Shown here piece by piece: positions 32,694 to 41,962 of a stretch of DNA of 64,000 bases. Origin of the DNA: DASQZK01 sp963771005 (GTDB lineage Bacteria > Bacteroidota > Bacteroidia > Bacteroidales > GCA-2748055); assembly GCA_963771005.1 (NCBI GenBank), contig CAVYRO010000002.1:1116001-1180000 (forward strand), written 5' to 3'. Below the pieces are notes generated by a model. That model was not told the origin of the DNA and ran no database searches. It saw nothing but the letters and a program-made list of their open reading frames with translations. The position numbers were made by a program, and so were the translations under genes. How positions within the stretch are numbered: the stretch's first letter is position 1; each line of letters begins with the position of its first letter.

Positions 32694-34466
32694 TCACTCA
32701 TCCGAAAACAGCTTCAGCATTTCGCGATAGGACGAAAAAACTTTTGCGCGGGAAACGAAACCAAGGTATTCTCCTTCCTTCAGAACGGCTATATTATAGC
32801 GCCCGCTTTCCTGAAATTTTCTGGCCACACTTTCCATGGGTTCATCATACTGGATGATGTTCTCCGGCATAAACATGAGATCCTTTACCTTCGTTTTGTC
32901 GTATAGTGAGGCATCGAACATGATATGACGGATATCGTCCATTTTCACGATCCCCTTGAACATTCCATGCTCATCGACCACCGGAAAAATATTACGGTGG
33001 CTGTCCTTAATGGTCTTCACAAGATCACCCAGTTTATCTTCCGGGTGGATTTTGCTGAAGTTTGTCTCGATAAGTTCGGAGACCTTCATCATCAGCAGGA
33101 TATTCTTGTCTTTATGATGAGTCATAAGCTCACCGCGACGGGCGAGCTGAACCGTGTAAACCGAGTTCTTGACAAACATACGGGTTGTGACGTATGAAAT
33201 GGTGGAAGCGATCATAAGTGGCATGAAAAGTTCATTACCTCCGGTCAGTTCTGCGATGAGAAAGATGGCCGTCAGCGGGGCATGGATGACGCCCGAGATC
33301 AATCCGGCCATTCCCACCAGGGCAAAATTGCTTAGAGAGACATGGATCCCCAGGTGATTGAGTATCACCCCCAGGAAGAGCCCTACATTTGCACCTGTAT
33401 ACAGGGAAGGCGCAAAGACACCTCCCACTCCACCGGCAGCAAAAGTCAGTGTGGTGGCGATGCTCTTGAAAATGATCATTAGAAAGAGGAAAAGAAGGAT
33501 AAAAAAGGTATCTCCACCCAGCGTGGAGTAAAAAGTGCCATTGAAAAGAAACCCGTAATCGCCATGCAGTGCCCTGTTGATCTCTTCGTATCCCTCACCG
33601 TAAAGGGAAGGCAGAAAGAAAATGATAATGCCCAGCATTCCGCCTCCGAATATGAGGCGTTTCACCCAGGACTTGATCTTATCGAACCATTCGGTAATAA
33701 AAATAAAGATCCGGATGAAGTAGACAGATGTAAATCCGCAGACAATGCCGAGTATGATATAAATATAAAAATCACCGAGTCTGAAGGGTTCCTGTATCTC
33801 GAACGAATACAGGAAATTCTGTCCCAGGAAAAAATACGAGGTAAGGGCAGCTGTAGCTGAAGCGATCAGAAGGGGGATCATACTGAATATGGTAAGATCG
33901 AGCATAATCACTTCCAGGGCAAATACGATCGCCGCGATCGGCGCTTTAAATATAGCTGACATAGCACCTGCTGCGGCACAGCCAATGAGCAGGATTGTTT
34001 CCTTGTAAGTGAGCTTGGTCAGGCGCCCGGCAAGTGAACCCAATGCCCCGCCCGTGGCAACTGTAGGCCCCTCCAATCCCACTGACCCTCCGAATCCGAC
34101 AGTGAGCACACTGGTAATGATGGATGAATACAGGTTATGACTGTGAATAATACCGTTATTCCTTGAAATGGCATAAAGAACACTGGGTATGCCATGCTGC
34201 ACAGATCTCCTGTTAATATATTTGATGAAGATCATGACGATGAGCAACCCCGCAATCGGAAAAACGAAATAAAGATAGTGCTGAAAATTTCCTGCGAATC
34301 CCGTGGTTAGAACTTCCTTCAGCAGGTGAACCATATTTTTGATGACGACAGCCGCAGCCCCGGCCGCCAGTCCAACAATCGCACTTAGTGCAAGGATGAG
34401 CTGCCTCTTTGGGATGTATCTTAGCTGGAGGTGTCTTATTCTTTCAGGGAGCCAGGTTAGTTTCAT
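32694..34466 (-). CDS. ClC family chloride channel/antiporter with CBS domains (copy 2)
   Basis: A 590-residue paralogue of the protein at 14427, collinear along its length. The membrane domain has GFGGSVGLEGPTVATGGALGS with the canonical GLEGP gating Glu, and FAAGGVGGVFAPSLYTGANVG near 345; two CBS domains end the protein (NIFPVVDEHGMFKGIVKMDD, YNIAVLKEGEYLGFVSRAKV). The -7 box TATTTTTG at 34474-34481 ends 7 bases before the ATG, the same tight layout as copy 1. Like copy 1 it is followed by the 10-bp-period repeat block. The two genes look like an old duplication that kept flanking elements, or two genes that both attracted the repeat. Confidence 0.94.
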   Translation of the reverse strand: MKLTWLPERIRHLQLRYIPKRQLILALSAIVGLAAGAAAVVIKNMVHLLKEVLTTGFAGNFQHYLYFVFPIAGLLIVMIFIKYINRRSVQHGIPSVLYAISRNNGIIHSHNLYSSIITSVLTVGFGGSVGLEGPTVATGGALGSLAGRLTKLTYKETILLIGCAAAGAMSAIFKAPIAAIVFALEVIMLDLTIFSMIPLLIASATAALTSYFFLGQNFLYSFEIQEPFRLGDFYIYIILGIVCGFTSVYFIRIFIFITEWFDKIKSWVKRLIFGGGMLGIIIFFLPSLYGEGYEEINRALHGDYGFLFNGTFYSTLGGDTFFILLFLFLMIIFKSIATTLTFAAGGVGGVFAPSLYTGANVGLFLGVILNHLGIHVSLSNFALVGMAGLISGVIHAPLTAIFLIAELTGGNELFMPLMIASTISYVTTRMFVKNSVYTVQLARRGELMTHHKDKNILLMMKVSELIETNFSKIHPEDKLGDLVKTIKDSHRNIFPVVDEHGMFKGIVKMDDIRHIMFDASLYDKTKVKDLMFMPENIIQYDEPMESVARKFQESGRYNIAVLKEGEYLGFVSRAKVFSSYREMLKLFSDE

Positions 34467-34473
34467 GTCAACG

Positions 34474-34481
34474 CAAAAATA
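34474..34481 (-). promoter_or_regulatory. -7 promoter box abutting ClC copy 2 (TATTTTTG)
   Basis: A perfect TAnnTTTG on the minus strand with its G 7 bases before the ATG at 34466. Confidence 0.6.
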
Positions 34482-34565
34482 GTATAATAAGAACAGGAGT
34501 AAAATTTTACCCGGAAAATTCAGCTCTCATCCTGAAACTTAAATCCCCGTATTAAAGTACCTTGA

Positions 34566-34736
34566 ATTAACATTGCCCTGAGTGGCTTTGTTCAGAAATA
34601 CGGGGTAAACCTGAACTGCATTGTACACGCGATAAAAAAGAACAACCAGGAGTTCCCTTTTGACGCAGATCTCCACAGGGGACAGAAAGTCAACCTATAT
34701 TTTCCGGCCGTTTCGGATCATTGCCTCCCGGTTTGA
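34566..34736 (+). pseudogene. Possible gene fragment, TrkA-C-like
   Basis: A 56-codon open stretch without a usable start: INIALSGFVQKYGVNLNCIV, then HAIKKNNQEFPFDADLHRGQ, then KVNLYFPAVSDHC. The pattern 'YGVN...I.......FP.D..L..G..V..YF' is like the end of an RCK/TrkA-C domain. With a TGA just before and no start, it would be a relic. This and the rest of 34482-34837 has no other gene. Confidence 0.3.
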
Positions 34737-34837
34737 AAAAACTTCTTGCAATTCAATATGAATCAGAGTATTTTTAATGCTTCGCAAAACAATAGCCAAC
34801 GGGTATTTCGGCGTTGTATTAACTGCGAACACAAGGA

Positions 34838-36334
34838 ATGATGAAACGGATCATAGGATATATATTTTTGTTCGTGCTCTTCATTACAGGCATCCGGCTT
34901 AATGCACAGGATAAAACACCGCCTGAGAGGGCATACATAACCTATGTAACCGTCGATACGGCCACAAATAATTCGCTCATTTACTGGACGGAAAGCCCGT
35001 CGTCAGACGTAGAGCAGTATTACCTTTACTATGAAATAAAAACGATTAACGGGTACGAGGGTGTGAAATTCGATTCTGTCTCCGCCGGCACATCCATGTA
35101 TACCCACGTTAATGGCGGTGCGGGAACTCACAGCATCCTTTACAGTGTTACCGCGGTTGACTCTTCATGGAACGAAAGCATCCGGAAACCGGGACTTCAC
35201 AGTACGATCTTCAACAACCTTCAATATGATTCCTGCCAGGAGAGGATTCTGATTACCTGGAACCTTTACCAGGGATGGGGTACTAATGTATCCGGATACC
35301 GGATCCTGCGAAGTATCAACAATTCCCCATTCGAGGTTCTTTCCGGGGTAAGCCCTTCCGACAGCCTTTATTATGATTATGGGATAACCCAATTCACGGG
35401 ATACAGATATCTCATCCAGGCTGTGAAAAACGACGGTCTCGTTTCTACCTCAAATATTGCCTCCAAATATACGGTCATGCCGGTTTCGCCTCCGGATCTA
35501 CGTATCGATTATGCCACCGTTCCGTCCGAAAATACCGTGGATGTCTCTTTTGCCTATACACCCAACGGGGAGGTCAGTGATTTCAGCCTTCTCAGGTCAA
35601 GCAACCCTGTTTCCGATTTTCAGGAGGTCGCAACAGTCAATGCACTGACATCACCCGAATATGTCTTTACTGACAATATCATCACTTCCTCGGAGATGTA
35701 TTATTATAAAATAGGAGCTGTGAATGGTTGTGGTAATGTGATCGGCACTTCAGGCATTGCCGTCAATATCCTGTTGAAGGGTGACACCCTGGGAGATGGC
35801 GTCAGGCTCGCATGGAACAGATATGAAGAATGGGAGGTCGGGGTTATGGAGTATAACATTTACCGGGAGGAAACAGACGGTACCTTTACCCGGCTTGCCT
35901 CAACAGGTCCCGGTGTGACAACATGGACAGACCGCCAGACAGGCATTTCAACCCACCATCTTTCCGGTGAACTCACCTACTACGTTGAGGCCATCCGGAA
36001 TTCGGGGGGGATTAAATCAAGATCCAACCTGATGACTGTCAGGGTCAGCACCCATATCACCTTTATTCCCGATGCATTCACACCTAATAGTGACGGAAAA
36101 AATGACCATTTTGCACCGGTATTCGACTTCGTGCCTTCCGAATTCCTCATGGTGATCTATAACCGGAACGGGATCCCTGTATTTACCACCGAAGACCCTG
36201 AAACAGGCTGGGATGGTTCCATCAACGGCAATAATATGGCGCAGGAAGGCGTTTATATTTATCACATCCAATACAAGGCTTTCACCGGAACAAGGCTTGA
36301 GAGAACCGGGCATGTAACCGTCTTTTATCCCTGA
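34838..36334 (+). CDS. T9SS cargo protein with fibronectin-III-like repeats and type B sorting domain
   Basis: A 498-residue protein with a signal peptide (RIIGYIFLFVLFITGIRLNA). About four fibronectin type III-like beta domains follow (for example SLIYWTESPSSDVEQYYLYY, VSGYRILRSINNSPFEVLSG, VRLAWNRYEEWEVGVMEYNI). The last ~90 residues are the CHU_C / gliding-motility-associated sorting domain: FIPDAFTPNSDGKNDHFAP, VIYNRNGIPVFTTE, GWDGSINGN, GVYIYHIQY. It should be exported by Sec, then by the type IX system, and attached to the surface or released. No catalytic domain is visible, so an adhesive or structural role is likely. It stands alone just before the RelA/SpoT gene. Confidence 0.9.
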   Translation: MMKRIIGYIFLFVLFITGIRLNAQDKTPPERAYITYVTVDTATNNSLIYWTESPSSDVEQYYLYYEIKTINGYEGVKFDSVSAGTSMYTHVNGGAGTHSILYSVTAVDSSWNESIRKPGLHSTIFNNLQYDSCQERILITWNLYQGWGTNVSGYRILRSINNSPFEVLSGVSPSDSLYYDYGITQFTGYRYLIQAVKNDGLVSTSNIASKYTVMPVSPPDLRIDYATVPSENTVDVSFAYTPNGEVSDFSLLRSSNPVSDFQEVATVNALTSPEYVFTDNIITSSEMYYYKIGAVNGCGNVIGTSGIAVNILLKGDTLGDGVRLAWNRYEEWEVGVMEYNIYREETDGTFTRLASTGPGVTTWTDRQTGISTHHLSGELTYYVEAIRNSGGIKSRSNLMTVRVSTHITFIPDAFTPNSDGKNDHFAPVFDFVPSEFLMVIYNRNGIPVFTTEDPETGWDGSINGNNMAQEGVYIYHIQYKAFTGTRLERTGHVTVFYP

Positions 36335-36365
36335 CAACGCGGGCTCTTATGTCGAATAAAATCAC

Positions 36366-36373
36366 TACCTTTG
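36366..36373 (+). promoter_or_regulatory. -7 promoter box of the RelA/SpoT gene (TACCTTTG)
   Basis: A perfect TAnnTTTG 33 bases before the ATG at 36407. An earlier in-frame start at 36371 overlaps it, supporting the later ATG. Confidence 0.6.
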
Positions 36374-36406
36374 CAGTGTATCAAATCCTTACCAACAACA
36401 CGAAGG

Positions 36407-38638
36407 ATGGCGGTAATAGAGAAGAAAGAACAGACGGATATTCAGCGGCAGTTTGATGATCTCCTTAACAATTGTATACATTGTAATACTGAGGAAGACA
36501 AGAAGCTGATCATCAAGGCTTTTAATTTTGCCTCTGATGCCCACCGGAGTATGAGAAGAAAATCCGGTGAGCCGTATATCGTACATCCCATTTCCGTCGC
36601 CAAAATCGTCAACCATGAGATCGGCCTTGGTGTGAAATCGGTCGTCGCAGCCCTCCTGCATGATGTTGTCGAAGATACGGATTATTCACTGGATGATATC
36701 GAGGCCCAGTTCGGAAAGAAGATCGCCACCATCATTGACGGGCTCACCAAAATATCCGGTGTCTTTGATACCAACTCTTCCCTGCAGGCTGAGAACTTCC
36801 GTAAAATGCTCCTCACACTCTCGGAGGATGTCCGGGTAATCCTCATCAAGCTTGCCGACCGGCTTCACAATATGCGCACGCTCGATTCACTTCCCAGACA
36901 TAAACAGATAAAGATTTCAGGGGAAACCATCTACCTCTTTGCCCCCCTGGCCCACCGCCTCGGACTCTATGCCATCAAGACCGAACTGGAAGATCTCAGC
37001 CTGAAATACAGGTATCCGAAAATATATAACGAGATAACTGCGAAACTCAGGGACATCGAGGAAAGGCGCATTCACCTGATTAACAAGTTCTCCCTTCCCA
37101 TCATTGACATACTTGAAAAGAACCATATTAAATTTGATATCAGCGGCCGGCCAAAATCCATCTATTCCATATGGAACAAAATGCAACAAAAGAACGTGAC
37201 CTTTGAAGAGATCTTTGATCTTCTGGCTATACGCATTGTCTTCGATCCTGTAAGAGGAGTTCCGGAGAAAACCCAGTGCTGGAATATCTATTCACTGATC
37301 ACAGATATCTACCCTCCCCGACCCGACCGTCTCAGGGATTGGGTATCCACACCCAAGGCTAATGGTTACGAAGCCCTTCATGCAACGGTTATGGGACCCT
37401 ACGGTAAGTGGATCGAGGTGCAGATCAGATCGAGACGAATGGATGAGATCGCTGAACGCGGTTTCGCCGCCCATTGGAAATATAAAGAACACGGTGCAAC
37501 CGATTCCGAACTTGATAAATGGATAAAGAGAATACGCGAACTACTCGAAAGTCCCGATTCGGATGCACTCGAGTTTATGGACGATTTTAAGCTCAACCTG
37601 TTCGCATCCGAGATCTTCATCTTCACTCCCCAGGGCCATGTCAAAACTCTTCCGCAGGGATCAACCGCACTTGACTTCGCCTATGAAATCCACACCGAGA
37701 TAGGAAACAAGGCAATCGGAGCAAAGCTGAACCACCATCTCGTTCCGCTGAATTACCAGCTTCACAGCGGTGATCAGGTGGAGATCATTACCTCGGAAAA
37801 CCAGAAAGTGAAACGGGAACGACTGGATTATGCCATTACAGCCAAAGCAAAGACAGCCATTAAAACCGCTCTGAAGGCCGAAACAAAGAACAGGATCGAA
37901 AAAGGCAAGAAAATATTGGATGAAAAGCTTAAGGAGATAAAGCTGCAGCCCAGTTCCCGGGTCTTCAAAAAACTGTTGCCTGCGTATGATTCCAATACCA
38001 AGGATGAGCTTTACAGCAAGATCGGCAGCGGCATTGTCACCCTTGATGATCTGAAAAAGATCCTGCGTAAAAATACAAAGAACAAATGGGTGAGGTATTG
38101 GGAAGTCTCAGTCGGAAAAACGATACGGCAGAAAGAGGAGGATATTGAAAAACCGGCCGACAAAAAGACCTTCGTAGCCAGGGAACAGATCAATGAGGAA
38201 GAACGGAATTACACTCTTGCCCGGTGTTGCAATCCGATACCCGGCGATGAAGTGATCGGATACCGCGATGAGGAAGAGAATGTAATCATTCACCAGTCGA
38301 GCTGTGAAAATGCCATCCGGCTCATGTCAAGTGAGGGTGAACGCGTGATCCCCGTTAAATGGACTACACATAAGATCCTTTCCTATCTGGCCAGGGTGCA
38401 TCTAAACGGTTTCGATAAATTCGGTATATATAACAATATCACTACAATTATCTCCAAGGAACTCAGCGTGAATATCCGGACAATCAATCTTCACGGTCAC
38501 GACGGTGTTTTCGAGGGAACTATCGACCTTTACGTCCATAATACCAGCGATCTCAACAATCTCATCATGAACCTCATCAAAATAAAAGGCGTTGAGAGCG
38601 TTCACCGGGTGGATACAACGGAAATTAAAGAAAACTGA
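36407..38638 (+). CDS. Bifunctional (p)ppGpp synthetase/hydrolase, RelA/SpoT family
   Basis: A 743-residue full-length RSH protein. Hydrolase HD motif near residue 85 (ALLHDVVEDTDYS) with KLADRLHNMRTL near 146; synthetase motifs ISGRPKSIYSIWNKM and STPKANGYEALHATV; TGS domain (IFIFTPQGHVKTLPQGSTAL); a Cys-rich RIS/ZFD (ARCCNPIPGDEVIGY); and a C-terminal ACT domain (RVHLNGFDKFGIYNNITTII). Keeping intact HD residues suggests it both makes and degrades alarmone, SpoT-like. A small stand-alone hydrolase at 1206 adds a second alarmone sink. Own promoter; T9SS cargo upstream is unrelated. Confidence 0.96.
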   Translation: MAVIEKKEQTDIQRQFDDLLNNCIHCNTEEDKKLIIKAFNFASDAHRSMRRKSGEPYIVHPISVAKIVNHEIGLGVKSVVAALLHDVVEDTDYSLDDIEAQFGKKIATIIDGLTKISGVFDTNSSLQAENFRKMLLTLSEDVRVILIKLADRLHNMRTLDSLPRHKQIKISGETIYLFAPLAHRLGLYAIKTELEDLSLKYRYPKIYNEITAKLRDIEERRIHLINKFSLPIIDILEKNHIKFDISGRPKSIYSIWNKMQQKNVTFEEIFDLLAIRIVFDPVRGVPEKTQCWNIYSLITDIYPPRPDRLRDWVSTPKANGYEALHATVMGPYGKWIEVQIRSRRMDEIAERGFAAHWKYKEHGATDSELDKWIKRIRELLESPDSDALEFMDDFKLNLFASEIFIFTPQGHVKTLPQGSTALDFAYEIHTEIGNKAIGAKLNHHLVPLNYQLHSGDQVEIITSENQKVKRERLDYAITAKAKTAIKTALKAETKNRIEKGKKILDEKLKEIKLQPSSRVFKKLLPAYDSNTKDELYSKIGSGIVTLDDLKKILRKNTKNKWVRYWEVSVGKTIRQKEEDIEKPADKKTFVAREQINEEERNYTLARCCNPIPGDEVIGYRDEEENVIIHQSSCENAIRLMSSEGERVIPVKWTTHKILSYLARVHLNGFDKFGIYNNITTIISKELSVNIRTINLHGHDGVFEGTIDLYVHNTSDLNNLIMNLIKIKGVESVHRVDTTEIKEN

Positions 38639-38819
38639 ATCGCTTCCCGGAATTTTTTTTAATATCCTCCTTTTGCCTTCCCAAAATGTTTTAATCATGG
38701 TAATCCGCAAAATATTTAAGGCTTTTTTCAGTTCAACTATTTAAAATAATTATAAATCATATTCCCCATATCATAAATTTTTACTTATTTTGACAAGCTA
38801 TTTTTAATTAGTCTAAGTT

Positions 38820-39269
38820 ATGGTCAGTGAAGAAACCAAGGAAACTGTAAAAAAGATATTCACCGAATATCTCGAAAAGAAAGGTCACAGGAAAACTCCC
38901 GAACGTTATGCGATTCTTGATGAGATCTATTCACGCGATGGTCATTTTGATATAGAATCCCTGTATATATTCATGAAGAATAAAAACTACAGGGTCAGCC
39001 GGGCAACCCTGTATAACACGATCGAATTGCTTCTAGACTGCAATCTCGTTGTAAAGCATCAGTTTGGCAAGAATATCGCCCAGTTCGAAAAAGCATATCG
39101 CTGCATGCAACACGATCACCTCATCGACCTGAATACCGGAAAAGTGATCGAATTCTGCGATCCCCGTATTGATGAGATCATAAGAACTGCCTGTGAACTC
39201 AATAATTTTAACCCTTCCCATCATTCCCTTTATATCTATGGAAGAAGCAAAGAGGAAAAGGAGGCATGA
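38820..39269 (+). CDS. Fur family transcriptional regulator
   Basis: A 149-residue protein. A winged helix occupies ~15-90 (KGHRKTPERYAILDEIYSRD, GHFDIESLYIFMKNKNYRVS, RATLYNTIELLLDCNLV), followed by the dimer/metal domain (HDHLIDLNTGKVIEFCDPRI, FNPSHHSLYIYG). The structural CxxC pairs typical of Fur proper are absent; only C in RCMQHDH and FCDP remain. It would bind DNA as a metal-loaded dimer, but Fur, Zur or PerR identity cannot be settled from this. Single gene, ending at a strong terminator. Confidence 0.93.
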   Translation: MVSEETKETVKKIFTEYLEKKGHRKTPERYAILDEIYSRDGHFDIESLYIFMKNKNYRVSRATLYNTIELLLDCNLVVKHQFGKNIAQFEKAYRCMQHDHLIDLNTGKVIEFCDPRIDEIIRTACELNNFNPSHHSLYIYGRSKEEKEA

Positions 39270-39302
39270 CCGGAAACATTTTTTCATCTTTGTGAAGTAA
39301 TT

Positions 39303-39327
39303 ATCCCTCTTATGAGGGATTTTTTTT
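39303..39327 (+). terminator. Rho-independent terminator after the Fur gene
   Basis: Arms ATCCCTC (39303-39309) and GAGGGAT (39314-39320) with a 4-base loop, followed by a run of eight T. Between it and purA (39328-39598) I see no further gene. Confidence 0.8.
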
Positions 39328-39598
39328 ATCTTTATCCTCTTGACAAGAAAGTGATAGAGTTTAGTTAAAGACGCAGGGAACCAGATAATTGGATTCAAAT
39401 TATCCCATCCTTGCGTTTTGTATGTTCTGAAAATCAGAGGAAGAAATCCCTGATGCCGGTCTATTAACCGGGCAGTAAAAAAATGAAGAATAAAATTATT
39501 TGCAATGAAACCCGCATGATTGATGACAACACAACGGTAACTTTATAATAATGATCATGTGGGTTCCACTATACCTTTAAAATCAAAATTATTCTATA

Positions 39599-40861
39599 AT
39601 GAAAATTGATGTTATCCTGGGTTTGCAATGGGGAGATGAAGGCAAGGGAAAAATCGTCGATGTGCTTTCTCCCAAATACGATGTGATTACGAGGTTCCAG
39701 GGCGGGCCAAATGCCGGGCATACGCTCGAATTCAACCATATCAAGCATGTCCTTCATAATATTCCCTCGGGTATATTCAGGGAAAACACCATAAACCTGA
39801 TCGGCAATGGGGTTGTGCTTGATCCCGTGATATTTTGCAGGGAGATCGCTGCTTTGGAAAACCTTGGTGTGGATCCAACCCGGAATCTCATTATCTCCCG
39901 GAAAGCCCACCTTATCCTGCCCTCACACCGGGCACTCGATGCCGCCTCGGAAAAAGCCAAGGGTAAAACAAAGATCGGTTCCACGCTTAAGGGCATAGGC
40001 CCGACATACATGGATAAAACCGGCAGAAACGGATTGCGTGTCGGCGACATCGAACTTGACTTCATGGCCAGATACGATGCCCTCCTTGAAAAACACAGAA
40101 GTCTTCTTTCCATGTACGATTATGAATACGATGCCACCCTGGATGAAAAAGAATGGTTTGACAGCATTGAAATCCTTAAACGGTTCACATTTGTTGACAG
40201 TGAACACCTTATCAACCGGTACCTGAATGAGAATAAAAGGATCCTTGCCGAAGGTGCCCAGGGTTCACTCCTGGATATCGATTTCGGCTCCTACCCGTAT
40301 GTCACTTCCTCGAACACCATTTGCGCAGGAGCCTGCACGGGAATGGGTGTAGCCCCTTCCACGATAGGTGAAGTTCTCGGAATTTTCAAAGCCTATTGCA
40401 CACGGGTGGGAAGCGGCCCGTTCCCCACCGAATTATTCGATAATACGGGTGAAAAACTCAGGGCGGAAGGGCATGAATTCGGATCCACTACCGGAAGACC
40501 AAGGCGATGTGGGTGGATCGACCTCGTAGCCCTGAAATACAGCATCATGCTCAATGGAGTTACCCAGCTCGTGATGACGAAGGCTGATGTCCTGGACTCA
40601 TTCAGCACCATAAAAGTAGCAACAGCATACAAAAAAGGCGATTTACAAATCGATGCGTTCCCGTACCTGCTTACAGATGATACAAAGCCGGTATACTCCG
40701 AGCTTAAGGGATGGAATACCAACCTCACAGGAATAAGATCCAAAACCGATTTCCCCACCGAACTAAATGATTATATTGCATTCCTCGAACAGGAACTCAA
40801 GGTCCCGGTTACCTTTGTTTCTGTGGGCCCTGACCGTGAACAGATCATCAGCATGAAGTGA
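39599..40861 (+). CDS. purA: Adenylosuccinate synthetase
   Basis: A 420-residue enzyme covering the whole family: the GTP loop LQWGDEGKGKIVDVLS at the N-terminus, FQGGPNAGHTL near 36, KIGSTLKGIGPTYMDK near 122, ILAEGAQGSLLDIDFGSYPYVTSSN near 212, and RPRRCGWIDLVALKY near 300. It joins IMP and aspartate in AMP synthesis in the cytoplasm. A TACCTTTA near-match to the -7 box lies ~30 bases upstream. Single gene, followed by an unrelated secreted protein gene. Confidence 0.97.
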   Translation: MKIDVILGLQWGDEGKGKIVDVLSPKYDVITRFQGGPNAGHTLEFNHIKHVLHNIPSGIFRENTINLIGNGVVLDPVIFCREIAALENLGVDPTRNLIISRKAHLILPSHRALDAASEKAKGKTKIGSTLKGIGPTYMDKTGRNGLRVGDIELDFMARYDALLEKHRSLLSMYDYEYDATLDEKEWFDSIEILKRFTFVDSEHLINRYLNENKRILAEGAQGSLLDIDFGSYPYVTSSNTICAGACTGMGVAPSTIGEVLGIFKAYCTRVGSGPFPTELFDNTGEKLRAEGHEFGSTTGRPRRCGWIDLVALKYSIMLNGVTQLVMTKADVLDSFSTIKVATAYKKGDLQIDAFPYLLTDDTKPVYSELKGWNTNLTGIRSKTDFPTELNDYIAFLEQELKVPVTFVSVGPDREQIISMK

Positions 40862-40961
40862 TGGTTCCGATAAATATTCCGGTAATAATCCCAAATAGGA
40901 GCTCGCGGAATGAGACGTTCACAGGAAAACAATTAAGTTATATGTGAAAATCGCATACTCA

Positions 40962-41885
40962 ATGAAAAAAATTTTTGTACTGAGCCTGCTGTATGCGTTT
41001 TTCGTAAGTTCTGCTTTCACCCAGCAGGCCGACCTGAGATACCACCTTAAACCGGGGATGGAATTCACAACCGAAACCAGTCTTCACACAAGTATGGTAC
41101 AGAAGGTAATGGGAATCGACCAGGAGATCATCATGGACATGAGCTATGTCCTTTCCGGCCATGTCAGGGATTACAACAATGGAATCTATACGCTCGGGTA
41201 CCAATACAAAAAGCTTAAAATAAATACAAAATCCACCATGTTCGCAGTGGAAATCGATACCGAAGGACCTCCCTCCCCTCAGAATAACATGATGAAGGTC
41301 CTTACAGATAAACCTTTTACTGTACGAATGGACGAACGTGGAAGGATCACGGATGTGAAAGGGATCGGGGATCTCATTTCAGGTATTGACACCTTGAGTG
41401 GTATAGATGCCGAAACCCGGCAGAATTATAAGCTGTCAATGGAAGAAACTTTCGGCAGGGAATCCTTTGTCCAGAACATGGAACAAGCCTCGGTCATTTA
41501 CCCTTCCTATCCTGTTTCAACAGGTGAGTCCTGGAATTATGACTATTCAACCACTTCATCAAATATTATCCTCAGGATTCATAATACGGCTACTCTCAAA
41601 GAAATAACACGCAACGCCATCCTCATACGTATAAACAGCCGGATTGACACCCCTCCGAATGACAGTATCAATATCTCCGGCTCAACCGGCCACATCGGCA
41701 TGTCCGGCAACCAGATCTCCGAGGTAAGACTGGATCCGTCGACCGGGCTGATCATCGAGAGCAATGTCTCCCAGGAGATCCATGGTAAACTTATACTGAA
41801 TGATCTTCCCGAATCGGATGAACCCATGGAAATACCTATGACCATGACTTCCAAATTCAATGTCACTCTTACCCGAAAGAAGTAA
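40962..41885 (+). CDS. Secreted DUF6263-like protein
   Basis: A 307-residue protein with a signal peptide (KKIFVLSLLYAFFVSSAFTQ). The mature part is beta-rich with the pattern LRYHLKPGMEFTTETSLHTSM at the start and GESWNYDYSTTSSNIILRI and LDPSTGLIIESNVSQEI later, which fits DUF6263-type envelope proteins of Bacteroidota. Two FTT/GHx repeats suggest a duplicated beta domain. The ATG at 40962 is better than an earlier GTG at 40944 because the hydrophobic segment starts there. Function unknown. No close operon partner. Confidence 0.75.
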   Translation: MKKIFVLSLLYAFFVSSAFTQQADLRYHLKPGMEFTTETSLHTSMVQKVMGIDQEIIMDMSYVLSGHVRDYNNGIYTLGYQYKKLKINTKSTMFAVEIDTEGPPSPQNNMMKVLTDKPFTVRMDERGRITDVKGIGDLISGIDTLSGIDAETRQNYKLSMEETFGRESFVQNMEQASVIYPSYPVSTGESWNYDYSTTSSNIILRIHNTATLKEITRNAILIRINSRIDTPPNDSINISGSTGHIGMSGNQISEVRLDPSTGLIIESNVSQEIHGKLILNDLPESDEPMEIPMTMTSKFNVTLTRKK

Positions 41886-41962
41886 ATTCCCGGATTGAAA
41901 CAAATTGCCTGTTTTTTGAGTAAAACCTTTTTGAGATCATTATTGGAGGAAGGATTTATTCT

